From Pirellulales bacterium (lineage in GTDB: Bacteria; Planctomycetota; Planctomycetia; Pirellulales; Thermoguttaceae), in contig JAFGTN010000580.1 of assembly GCA_016934075.1 (NCBI GenBank), positions 1 through 41,187 of the forward strand: DNA of 41,187 nt. The letters are read 5' to 3'. The notes beneath the pieces are model-generated. The model saw nothing but the letters and a program-made list of their open reading frames with translations. It ran no database searches and was not told the origin of the DNA. How positions within the stretch are numbered: position 1 is the first letter of the stretch; each line of letters begins with the position of its first letter. Positions 1 to 8,310 of the stretch are shown in pieces. Both the position numbers and the translations under genes were made by a program.

Positions 1-1
1 C

Positions 2-484
2 AGCATTGAACAGCACCGGGCCATCAAGGAGTCGGTGCCCAATTACCTGATGGTCAAGTCGAATGCCGGCACGGTGGGCTGTACGCCCGAGGGGTGCAAG
101 GCGCTGAGCGAGTTTGTCAATGTTTTTATCGGCGAACACAAATCCGCCGAGTTGGGCCCGCTGGGGGCCGTGGGTTGTTGCAGCTCGATGATCTATTGGA
201 ATCCGCGTGTGACCTTGGATCTCTGGCAACACGTTCACGACGGTGATTGGCAGCATGTCGAAGCCGTGTGTGAACGTCTGAGCAATTTGATCGCATTCCT
301 TCATGGGGAGTACGTTGAGCGAGGTTTCACCGACACGGCCTTTGACCGCATGGGAGGTCGGGCGAGCGGGTTCCTTCAGACTAGTTTGCGATCGCGGGGG
401 CCGTATACCTCGGCGACTCAGAAGGACGTGGATCAGCTTCGGGCTTGGTATGGGGAGCATTTTCCCGAGATGTTGGAAGTTTAG
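2..484 (+). CDS. 5'-truncated C-terminal part of a dihydrodipicolinate synthase / N-acetylneuraminate lyase family protein
   Basis: The frame is open from base 2 (SIEQHRAIKESVPNYLMVKSNAGTVGCTPEGCKALSEF...), so the gene continues upstream of the window. The C-terminal helical pattern resembles DHDPS-like proteins. Confidence 0.5.
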   Translation, partial: SIEQHRAIKESVPNYLMVKSNAGTVGCTPEGCKALSEFVNVFIGEHKSAELGPLGAVGCCSSMIYWNPRVTLDLWQHVHDGDWQHVEAVCERLSNLIAFLHGEYVERGFTDTAFDRMGGRASGFLQTSLRSRGPYTSATQKDVDQLRAWYGEHFPEMLEV

Positions 485-498
485 GAGCGGTGGTTACT

Positions 499-2919
499 GT
501 GTTACGAACGATCATCGCTCTAATCGTAGCCTTTTGCGCTGCCGGGAGCATACAGTCCGCGGAAGTACTGTTGTCCTGGAAGCCCGACGATAGGGGTGTG
601 CTGCGGGGTTGGCGAACTGGTAAGGGGTGGCGGGCTTGCTCGGGACGGGAGGGTGTGTGGAAAGGAGAGAGCAACGGGCTCGATGCGCATCTCGAGTCGC
701 CCCCTTTCGAACTGGTTGTGGGAGATCGTGACTATGTGGAATTAGAGTGCCGGGTTTCGACGACAGGATGGGTTTCGGCGCATTTTAGGGGGAACGACGT
801 CAAGGGTATCTGTTCGAGCCAGATACTTGTTCGCAAGTCGGATGAGTTCCAGAATGTTCGGTTCTATCCGCCATGGGCCGATTCGAGGAAGCTGAACTGG
901 ATGCGGTTCGACTGGCGGGAATCGACAAAGGTGGAGATTCGGGGCATCCGGATATGCCGCATGACCGAGGAGCTAAAAACGGATACGGCTTGGGACTTGA
1001 CCGCGGAGGGTCAGAGGCGTCGAGTGCTCGCCGACAATTCCGGTAACTATCTCAAGGCTTCGAAAAGTGGCATTGCGTTCGAGACTCGCGATGCGCCACC
1101 TTTTGTAGCTTTGAACGGTTTGAGAATCGATGCGGACACGGACAGTTGGTTGACGGTGACCATGAGTGCCGATCGAGGTGTGCACGGGGGATTTTCCTAT
1201 GAACCGGGGCCTTCGCCCGGCCCGGACGGAAAGCCGCTGAAACGACAATGGAACACATTTTCGATCAGGGCCGATTCGAGGCTTCACACTTACAACATAT
1301 GGCTTGGCGATTACTGGTTGGTAAAGGGGCCGAAGCAGTTAGACAAGCGAAAGCAACACTTCGTCACCGGCACGTTCGAGGGACGCATGCGATCGTTGTA
1401 CCTGGTGCCGTCTTTCGCGTGGGAAAGTTGCGGGGAAGTGAAGAGCGTGAGTATTGGTGACAAGCCCACCGGTCCTCCGCTAGCGGTGATCGAGTATGCC
1501 GGTCCGGCGGCCAGCATGTACCGCCGGGGCGAGCGCGGACCTTTTGCGGTGCGAGTTCGCAATATGGGCGGCCGGGTTCTGAAGGATATTAAGATAAAGG
1601 CTCAAGGCGACGAGGGCTTCTCTTTCGAAACCGCCGAACTCAAAGCCCGTCGCTCCGAAATTCCTCCGGGCGAGGTGGAAACGTTCTTTTTCCACGGCAC
1701 TCCCGCTCAGGTAGGCGTGCAGGATATCTCCGTGAGCCTGAACGCCGCCGGAGCGGATTCGACGGACTCGACTTTCCAATGCAATGTGTATCCGCGAATC
1801 GATCTGCCCCGGGGCAAGATCCCGGAACCGAATCCGCTTCGAACACCCTACCACATCGCCAGCTATTATTTTCCAGGTTGGGCCGCCTTGGATAACGGCG
1901 GTTTGCATTGGGCAACCATTCCGGGACTGGCCGAACGCCGGCCGGCTCTCGGTTATTACAAACAGGAATCACTCGTGCCGGCGGAATGGGACATCAAGTG
2001 GGCCGTTGAACACGGCATCAACGAGTTGGTGGTCCTCTGGTATTTCCACAATCACAAATATCGGTATCCGTTTATTGAGAATTATTTTCTCAATGCCCGC
2101 AACTTGAAGCATATCAAGTTCTGCGTGATGTGGTGTAACCCCCGCAATCCCTGGTGGAAGTACGATGAGAAGGATTTCAAGACGATAATCAGGATGTGGA
2201 TCGACCGGTATTTTTCCCACCCCAGTTATCGAAAAACGGAAGACGGCCGGCCGGTGGCATACGTGCTTGCGGGCTACAATCTGTTATTGAATTACGGCGA
2301 GGAGAAGGCCATTGAGCTGATGGACTGGGCGGATGACGAGGCTCGCAAAGCGGGCTATCCCGGCATCTACTGGATCGCCGCGCAGCACGGTGGCGAGTAC
2401 TATCGAACGGCCGATGCGGAACTGTATGGCAGGATGAATATACGGCAGTTTACGCTTTATAACATCAACGGCCTTGCGGGCCCGGCTTATCCCGGTTATC
2501 AGTCGACCGCGGCGGAGCATGTTCTGACGGGAGCACCGGAGGTTTGGAAACGATTTTCATTGCCGGCCATGTTGCCGGTATTCTGCGGTTGGAGCAGCCG
2601 GGCGTGGAGCGGTTGGAATGGTTCGGTGGTTACTGGATTCACCCCTGAAAAATTCGAGGATCATCTCAGGGATGCGAAACGCTTTCTCGATGCGACCGGT
2701 CGCAAGGATCTGCTGATTGATTGCTGGAATGAGTGGGGCGAGGGCGAGATCCTTGCGCCGCATGCGCACTACGGATTCCGGATGTTGGAAGCGATCCCGA
2801 AGGTCTTTGCTCCGAACGAGACGCCTCGTCCGCCGATCGTGCCGGAGGATGTCGGGATGCAAGTGCCTCAGAGTCCGGGGTTGTGGAAGTATGTGGAAAA
2901 ACCCGCGATTGAACCCTGA
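499..2919 (+). CDS. Secreted GH99/GH71-like (WbsX-type) glycoside hydrolase domain protein
   Basis: The ORF track start at 445 overlaps the preceding gene. A GTG at 499 gives a signal peptide (VLRTIIALIVAFCAAGSIQSAE). The C-terminal half has YYFPGW..., WCNPRNPWW, WNEWGEGEILAP typical of WbsX/GH99-like proteins. Confidence 0.65.
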   Translation: MLRTIIALIVAFCAAGSIQSAEVLLSWKPDDRGVLRGWRTGKGWRACSGREGVWKGESNGLDAHLESPPFELVVGDRDYVELECRVSTTGWVSAHFRGNDVKGICSSQILVRKSDEFQNVRFYPPWADSRKLNWMRFDWRESTKVEIRGIRICRMTEELKTDTAWDLTAEGQRRRVLADNSGNYLKASKSGIAFETRDAPPFVALNGLRIDADTDSWLTVTMSADRGVHGGFSYEPGPSPGPDGKPLKRQWNTFSIRADSRLHTYNIWLGDYWLVKGPKQLDKRKQHFVTGTFEGRMRSLYLVPSFAWESCGEVKSVSIGDKPTGPPLAVIEYAGPAASMYRRGERGPFAVRVRNMGGRVLKDIKIKAQGDEGFSFETAELKARRSEIPPGEVETFFFHGTPAQVGVQDISVSLNAAGADSTDSTFQCNVYPRIDLPRGKIPEPNPLRTPYHIASYYFPGWAALDNGGLHWATIPGLAERRPALGYYKQESLVPAEWDIKWAVEHGINELVVLWYFHNHKYRYPFIENYFLNARNLKHIKFCVMWCNPRNPWWKYDEKDFKTIIRMWIDRYFSHPSYRKTEDGRPVAYVLAGYNLLLNYGEEKAIELMDWADDEARKAGYPGIYWIAAQHGGEYYRTADAELYGRMNIRQFTLYNINGLAGPAYPGYQSTAAEHVLTGAPEVWKRFSLPAMLPVFCGWSSRAWSGWNGSVVTGFTPEKFEDHLRDAKRFLDATGRKDLLIDCWNEWGEGEILAPHAHYGFRMLEAIPKVFAPNETPRPPIVPEDVGMQVPQSPGLWKYVEKPAIEP

Positions 2920-2952
2920 ACAGGCATAGCATCGAGTTGGAATGCGTATTAT

Positions 2953-4164
2953 TTAGCGTCTGGACGGCGCGGCGAAAGGATCCATGCTCGGTGAATTGGC
3001 CTGTGGCTTCTGGCCGAATCGGGTGACGGCGTTGTCTTCGTCGGTTACGAGCACTCCGTAGGGACGTACCACGAAACGCACAGGGTAGGTCGTGTCCTCT
3101 ATGGCTTGCAGGACGTCTTTGAGAGGGATGTCTTTGAGGCTGACCGTGACCGGGGTGCCCGAGATGCCGCTCTCGCTGTCAAGGATGAATTGGACCTTTG
3201 TTAAATCTTGCAGAAATTGGGTGACATCCTTTATCTCTGTCTCTTGAAACTCGAGCGAGACCGGCTTTTCGAATTCCTTGGGCATTTTTTGCTGGGGCTC
3301 CGGGGCCTTGGTCGTCGTGGTTGCATCGCTGTTCACCGTAAAAGTTCCCACAAGACCCGCCGGTGAATGCTTTCCGATGCCAATGTATGTTCTGCCTGCG
3401 GGGAGAGTGGCTTGACCGACGGCTCCTAATGAACCGATTAGAACGGGGAGTTCGCGTTCGATTTGCGCCAACTCCGCCCGGGCGGAGATGTAGGCGCGGG
3501 CCAGCTCGACGTTTTCGCGTTCTTTATTGACTTTGGCTTCGAGGCGTTCGACATTCCGCCGGGCGACTTTCCATCTTGCGCGAATTTCTATCACGCTGCG
3601 GGCAACGTCGAGTTGAATTCTTTCGAGGTTGGCCTGAGCCTGTTGCAACGCGGCTCGTGCCGAGACGACTTCGGGGCTGATGGACATGGCCCGGGCAAGC
3701 AGGCTTTCGATTTCCGGAATGTCCTTATCGGCGGGCCGGGCCGAGAGGGCGATGGCAAGGACTTCGTTCAGTGGAAGTTCGGCGAGATTTTTTTGGGGGC
3801 GTTTAACGCGTCCCGAACTCCTCATGCCTTGCGGCATTCCGGGGGCGCCCATTCCCATGCCGCCCATCATGCCCATACCCATGCCGCCCTCCATGCCCAT
3901 GCCGGGGCCCATCATACCGCCTTCCATTCCCATGCCGGGCATTCCCATTCTGCCCTTGGGTTCTCGGGCTTGTGAAAGATGATTGGCCGGTGGTGAGCCG
4001 GGCAGCATCCCTCCGGGACCCATCATATCCATGCCTATATCGCCGGCTTTGTCTTTTTTCTGTCCATCGGCCGTCGCATCGGTGAGACCAACGGCGAACA
4101 TGGCCACAAGCATGGCCGAGACGGCGATGATTGTCCAAAATCTTTTACGCGCCACGATTTTCAT
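2953..4164 (-). CDS. Secreted Met/Gly-rich protein with C-terminal STN/secretin-like domain
   Basis: N-terminal signal or TM segment; Met-Gly-Pro repeat region (GMPGMGMEGGMMGPGMGMEGGMGMGMMGGMGMG); C-terminal VSLEFQETEIKDVTQFLQDLTKVQFILD...VTVSLKDIPLKDVLQAI resembles secretin and TonB short N-terminal domains. Confidence 0.6.
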   Translation of the reverse strand: MKIVARKRFWTIIAVSAMLVAMFAVGLTDATADGQKKDKAGDIGMDMMGPGGMLPGSPPANHLSQAREPKGRMGMPGMGMEGGMMGPGMGMEGGMGMGMMGGMGMGAPGMPQGMRSSGRVKRPQKNLAELPLNEVLAIALSARPADKDIPEIESLLARAMSISPEVVSARAALQQAQANLERIQLDVARSVIEIRARWKVARRNVERLEAKVNKERENVELARAYISARAELAQIERELPVLIGSLGAVGQATLPAGRTYIGIGKHSPAGLVGTFTVNSDATTTTKAPEPQQKMPKEFEKPVSLEFQETEIKDVTQFLQDLTKVQFILDSESGISGTPVTVSLKDIPLKDVLQAIEDTTYPVRFVVRPYGVLVTDEDNAVTRFGQKPQANSPSMDPFAAPSRR

Positions 4165-4723
4165 CTCTCTTCTCCTTTTCGTTGAGTTCTTGTTTAAGTG
4201 CCATTAATAACCAACTGTCGCGTTGTGGACAGATTTTCAATTCTTCGGGCGTGGCAATGCGCAAAGCGCGCCGATAGCCGCGAATGGCCGCCACGGTGTT
4301 CGCGTCGCGGTACAGGTAACGGTCGCTGATCTTGCAGATCAACTCGAATCGAGTGGGGTTGGGGCGAGTCTGTTTCGATGTGTCTTTATCCCCCTCTGTT
4401 TGCGCCGCGATTCCATGAGGAGCGGCTTTGGGAGTGTCATTCCTTGAAATGGCCTTTTTGATTGGCGTTGTTTCAATTGCCGAAGCGGCCGCGAACTCTT
4501 GCGGTGCCGCGGAATTATGAAAATGGTTCCAAGCCTGCATGGTACCGATGCCGGCGAGATAAAACACGGCCAGAGCCGAGCCGACGGCGGCGCGGCGCGT
4601 CCAGCGGCGGCGGCGAACGATTCGCGTGGTTTGGGATAAAAGCGTCTGTCGCAAGTGGCTCGTCTCCGGTATTGGCAAGGACGCTCGTGTATGGGCTTTT
4701 TGTCCTGTGTTGGATTCGATCAT
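4145..4723 (-). CDS. Single-pass membrane protein, possible anti-sigma/accessory protein of the ECF operon
   Basis: Basic cytoplasmic N-terminus, then one hydrophobic segment (AAVGSALAVFYLAGIGTMQAW). Overlaps the downstream STN gene and lies just downstream of the sigma factor. Confidence 0.5.
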   Translation of the reverse strand: MIESNTGQKAHTRASLPIPETSHLRQTLLSQTTRIVRRRRWTRRAAVGSALAVFYLAGIGTMQAWNHFHNSAAPQEFAAASAIETTPIKKAISRNDTPKAAPHGIAAQTEGDKDTSKQTRPNPTRFELICKISDRYLYRDANTVAAIRGYRRALRIATPEELKICPQRDSWLLMALKQELNEKEKRDENRGA

Positions 4724-4793
4724 TTCACCATCCCCATGGAGATTTGTTTGACCAATATAATCTTGTGTGTTGTGTAAGACTGATTCCTAATTT

Positions 4794-4856
4794 CCCTCGC
4801 TTGCGCTTCGGGTTAGTATGGTTGGTTGCCCTTCGCTTGCGCTTCGGGTTGGTGTT
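4794..4856. repeat. Two direct units of a planctomycete-type NPKRKRG-encoding intergenic repeat
   Basis: CCCTCGCTTGCGCTTCGGGTTAGT and CCCTTCGCTTGCGCTTCGGGTTGGT. The complement reads NPKRKRxxTNHTNPKRKRG. Confidence 0.75.
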
Positions 4857-5430
4857 ATTCTTGTTTGTCGGATTGGTATATTTCTCGGAACAGGCTCCTT
4901 GCTCGACCCAGAAGCGATTCGATTGCTTTGGGAGTTTCGCCACGGACAGTGGCGATCTGGGCCACCGTCAAGTTGTCTAAGTATTTTGCCCGCAAAACTT
5001 CGTCGTAATGGTCGGGCAAGCGGTTGAGGGTCTGGGCGACGCGCAGCCCGCGTTGTTTACGTTGTTGCTTTGCCTGGTGCAAATCGGCCGATGCGTCGGC
5101 GAGGGTCTCGACGTCGACTGTTTCGCGATGTTTCTGGCTGGTCATCTGTTTTCGCATGTGGCTGCGGAGCACGTTGGTTGCGATTCCACGGAGCCAAATC
5201 AGGAAGGATGCCCGAGCCGGGTCGAACTTTCGCACTTGTCGCACGGCCGTGAGCCATGTTTCCTGGACGACCTCGTCTGCCTGGTCCCGCCGCGCGCCGC
5301 AGCGCCAGTGGACATAGGCGTAGAGTTCGTCGAAGGATTCCTCGTACCACACCAGCCAGGCGCGATCGTCGCCGGCCAAAACCGCGCGGCGGAGCATACG
5401 GTCGCGCTGTATCCGGTTGCTGGGTTCCAT
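4855..5430 (-). CDS. ECF-type RNA polymerase sigma factor
   Basis: MEPSNRIQRDRMLRRAVLAGDDRAWLVWYEESFDELYAYVHWRCG...ADEVVQETWLTAVRQVRKFDPARASFLIWLRGIATNVLRSHMRK...LPDHYDEVLRAKYLDNLTVAQIA shows sigma-70 regions 2 and 4. Start placed at the ATG at 5430; the upstream ORF extension runs through an intergenic repeat. Confidence 0.8.
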   Translation of the reverse strand: MEPSNRIQRDRMLRRAVLAGDDRAWLVWYEESFDELYAYVHWRCGARRDQADEVVQETWLTAVRQVRKFDPARASFLIWLRGIATNVLRSHMRKQMTSQKHRETVDVETLADASADLHQAKQQRKQRGLRVAQTLNRLPDHYDEVLRAKYLDNLTVAQIATVRGETPKAIESLLGRARSLFREIYQSDKQE

Positions 5431-5453
5431 GCCTGTTCCGCAGTCGAGTTGAG

Positions 5454-5526
5454 TTTGCAGACTGGAAGCCTGCACCACAATTTGGCAAACTCTTTTGTAC
5501 GTTTGCAGGCTGGAAGCCCGCATCAC
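5454..5526. repeat. Two direct units of an intergenic repeat (TTTGCAG[A/G]CTGGAAGCC[T/C]GCA[C/T]CAC)
   Basis: 25-bp units at 5454-5478 and 5502-5526, near identical, immediately 5' of the ECF sigma gene. Confidence 0.75.
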
Positions 5527-6056
5527 CGTTCATCCTCTTCCACCATATTATTGTCGCAAGCTGAAAAAAACCCTCGCGAAAAGTTTTTAAAATGGGGAGA
5601 TTTTTGGAGTGCGGTGGGGGTATGGGTTTATAGTCGAATTCGCGAGAAATCTGATCATTTTCGGTGGTACTGCGGAGCATCCGAATTCTTGCGTGCTCCG
5701 ACTACTTCTTGGCCAAAGCCTTTTTCCGAGGCATCCCCTCGTTGGCGTGCCGTTGTCGATAGGCGATCCGGGGTTCATTTGTTTGCGTAAATCTTTCTTC
5801 AGTCGTGAGTTATGGACATTGTGGCTTTCCGCTGGTTATGATTTTTTTACAGGTTCATGCCGCATAACGCGTATAATGGCCATTAACTTGCATGCGAGCT
5901 AGCAGCCCGTTGAAAAACACAAGTTAGACCTATTGGAAAGGAAGCGACGCGCAGCGTCGGTTGCTTTACTTTGCGTGCGGCTTATGTAGTCAGTTATAAC
6001 CTCCACTGGACAAGGAACTTACATCCCCTTGCCGTAAGCACTCGAAGGGTGCAATC

Positions 6057-6362
6057 TTGGCTGACTATTTCCGCCACTTGTTGTTGCCCGAGGATAAGTT
6101 TGCCGACTGCAAACGTCCGGAACCGAGCATTCCCAGTTCCATCGGCCACTACAAGGAATGGTTGGTGGCATGCAAGTCGGGCGGCCCGACTTCGTGTAAT
6201 TTCGAATACGGCGGCGTTTTGACCGAGGCCGTGTTGTTGGGTTTAGTTTCGCATAACGCGCGGCAGAAGATCGAATGGGATGCCGAGAACCTGAAGGCTG
6301 TGGGTTGTCAGGAGGCCGATCAATTTATTCATCGTCCGTACCGCAAGGGCTGGACACTGTAG
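6057..6362 (+). pseudogene. 5'-truncated C-terminal remnant of a Gfo/Idh/MocA-family oxidoreductase
   Basis: LLLPEDKFADCKRPEPSIPSSIGHYKEWLVACKSGGPTSCNFEYGGVLTEAVLLGLVSHNARQKIEWDAENLKAVGCQEADQFIHRPYRKGWTL matches the C-terminal signature of these proteins. The N-terminal Rossmann part is absent upstream. Confidence 0.65.
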
Positions 6363-6523
6363 GTCGTCACATAGCAGATATGGTTCGCCGTTTCTGCCAA
6401 GGCCAACCGCCACCCGTTCCGGCACGGTGTGGATATGAAGCACTGCGTGTAACATACGCGGCTATTAAATCTTTTGAAGAAGGTCGTCGCGTAGTGATTA
6501 GTGAAGTTAGTTGATGCCGATCG

Positions 6524-6604
6524 TGTGGCACGCCCAGAATGGGCGTGAAAAGGAGAAGTTTTGATATAGAACCTCTCCACGCCCATGCTGGGCGTGCCAC
6601 ACAA
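6524..6604. repeat. Long inverted repeat (TGTGGCACGCCCAGAATGGGCGTG ... CACGCCCATGCTGGGCGTGCCACACA)
   Basis: The arms are near-perfect complements separated by about 31 nt, and each arm is itself palindromic. Confidence 0.8.
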
Positions 6605-6702
6605 CTGCTGACGATGCAAATCATTGCTTTTTAGTGTCGGATCGGCTATATTCATCATTTTCACCATCCGCCCCTTTCCCACCGATTTGAGGAAGATCCA
6701 TC

Positions 6703-7572
6703 ATGTCCTACCGAAATTGTTTTGCTATTATTGTTGTATGCATCGCCTTGTGCGCTTCGGCCCATGCAGGGCCTATTAAGGCCTTGATCGTCGACGGTCA
6801 AAACAATCATGACTGGAAGGGAACGACACCGATGTTGAAGAAACAGTTGGAGGAAACCGGGCTGTTCAGCGTGGATGTAGTTACCTCGCCCGAAAAAGGC
6901 AAGAGCATGGACGGTTTCAATCCACAGTTTTCGAAATACGATGTGGTTGTCAGTAATTACACGGGCGATCCCTGGCCGGAAAGAGTGAAGAAAGCGCTGG
7001 AGGATTATGTTGCGGGGGGAGGCGGCCTGGTGATTTATCATGCGGCCAACAACGCATTTGCGGATTGGAAGGCATATAACGAGATGATCGCGGTCGGCGG
7101 TTGGGGAGGCCGCAATGAAAAACACGGGCCGTATATCTACTGGCGAGACGGGAAGGTTGTGCGGGACATGGAACCCGGTCGAGGCGGTAGTCACGGTCCG
7201 CAACACGAATTCGTTATCGTTGTACGCGAGCCGAATCACCCAATTACGCGGGGGTTGCCTGAAAAGTTTATGCACTCGTCAGACGAGCTCTATTGCAAAC
7301 TACGTGGTCCGGCGAAGAACCTTACGTTGCTGGCGACAGCTTTCTCGCCGAAAGACAAACGCGGCACGGGCAGGCATGAGCCGATGTTGATGACCATTGC
7401 CTACGGCAAGGGGCGCGTTTTTCACACGGCCTTCGGGCACGGTCCCAAGCAGTTGCATAGCGTTGCATTTATTGTGACCTTTCAGCGCGGCACCGAATGG
7501 GCCGCCACCGGCAAAGTGACGCAGAAGTTGCCGAAAGATTTTCCCGGACCCGATAAGCCGAGTATGCGGTAG
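6703..7572 (+). CDS. ThuA-like domain protein, secreted
   Basis: Signal peptide followed by IKALIVDGQNNHDWKGTTPMLKKQLEETGLFSVDVVTSP...GGGLVIYHAANNAFADW...GKGRVFHTAFGHG, typical of ThuA-like proteins. Confidence 0.85.
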   Translation: MSYRNCFAIIVVCIALCASAHAGPIKALIVDGQNNHDWKGTTPMLKKQLEETGLFSVDVVTSPEKGKSMDGFNPQFSKYDVVVSNYTGDPWPERVKKALEDYVAGGGGLVIYHAANNAFADWKAYNEMIAVGGWGGRNEKHGPYIYWRDGKVVRDMEPGRGGSHGPQHEFVIVVREPNHPITRGLPEKFMHSSDELYCKLRGPAKNLTLLATAFSPKDKRGTGRHEPMLMTIAYGKGRVFHTAFGHGPKQLHSVAFIVTFQRGTEWAATGKVTQKLPKDFPGPDKPSMR

Positions 7573-7587
7573 CGGGCGATTGAATAA

Positions 7588-7667
7588 GGGTGCCACTGCT
7601 GGCTTGTCCAGCAGCGAATGAAAGAAACTCCCGGAAAACACTGCTGGACAAGCCAGCAGTGGCACCC
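7588..7667. repeat. Inverted repeat containing the 29-bp unit CACTGCTGGACAAGCCAGCAGTGGCACCC
   Basis: Left arm GGGTGCCACTGCTGGCTTGTCCAGCAG (7588-7614) and right arm CACTGCTGGACAAGCCAGCAGTGGCACCC (7639-7667). The same 29-mer recurs at 11185-11213. Confidence 0.85.
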
Positions 7668-7681
7668 GACGCTAGTGCTGA

Positions 7682-8167
7682 CAATACAACAACGCAGGCA
7701 ACGATTATAGTTGGATTGCCAATAGTCCCAGTCCCACGCTCGGGAAGGGATTTGCCGGGATCAGTTTTGCAGCCGCCAAGGAAATCAACGGCATCGCCTT
7801 CGGACGCGATAGTACCTTAAAGTATACCGATAGACATCTCGGTCTATATACTCTGCAATACACTACCGTGCTGAATCCGGATGTGAATACGTCCGATGCA
7901 TCTTGGACTGATATCGGAACGCTCAACTACGGTGCTGCCGGTGGTCCATTCTATAGCCAGCCCTCGATTAGACACCGTTACAGTTTCGACCCAGTTCAAG
8001 CAACGGGCATCAGACTAATTGTGCCGGGATGTGAAACCTCCGGAAGTCAAGCTGGAACCTGTATCGAGGAGATCGAAGTCTACGGGACGGTGCCCGAACC
8101 AAGCGTTGTTGCCATGCTGCTTGCAGTTTTGATTTCGGCGGTATTTTTATGCCGAAGAGGGGACTGA
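7682..8167 (+). pseudogene. 5'-truncated PEP-CTERM protein with a discoidin-like domain
   Basis: The frame is open from just after a TGA at about 7679: QYNNAGNDYSWIANSPSPTLGKGFAGISFAAAKEINGIAFGRDS...EEIEVYGTVPEPSVVAMLLAVLISAVFLCRRGD. The C-terminus is a VPEP sorting motif, TM helix and Arg cluster. No plausible start or signal peptide. Confidence 0.65.
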
Positions 8168-8310
8168 ATAAATATCTGATTTCCGAAGCGGGTTGCAGCT
8201 ATTATTTCTAACGCCTTGCCACGAATGACATTTGATACGGGGCACCAATAGCTAGTTGCGCCTTTGTACCATTCACGAGTAAGTTCAAACAATCTAAATC
8301 GTTGTACCAG

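Noticed and set aside
3463-3975. Plus-strand 170-aa His/Ala-rich ORF
   Set aside because: Antisense shadow of the Met/Gly-rich repeat of the minus-strand STN gene; composition is a codon artefact.
4725-4943. 72-aa minus-strand ORF with NPKRKRR motifs
   Set aside because: Translation of the intergenic repeat; not a plausible protein.
5008-5790. Plus-strand 260-aa ORF
   Set aside because: Antisense to the ECF sigma factor, which has clear family motifs; the rest runs through intergenic repeats.
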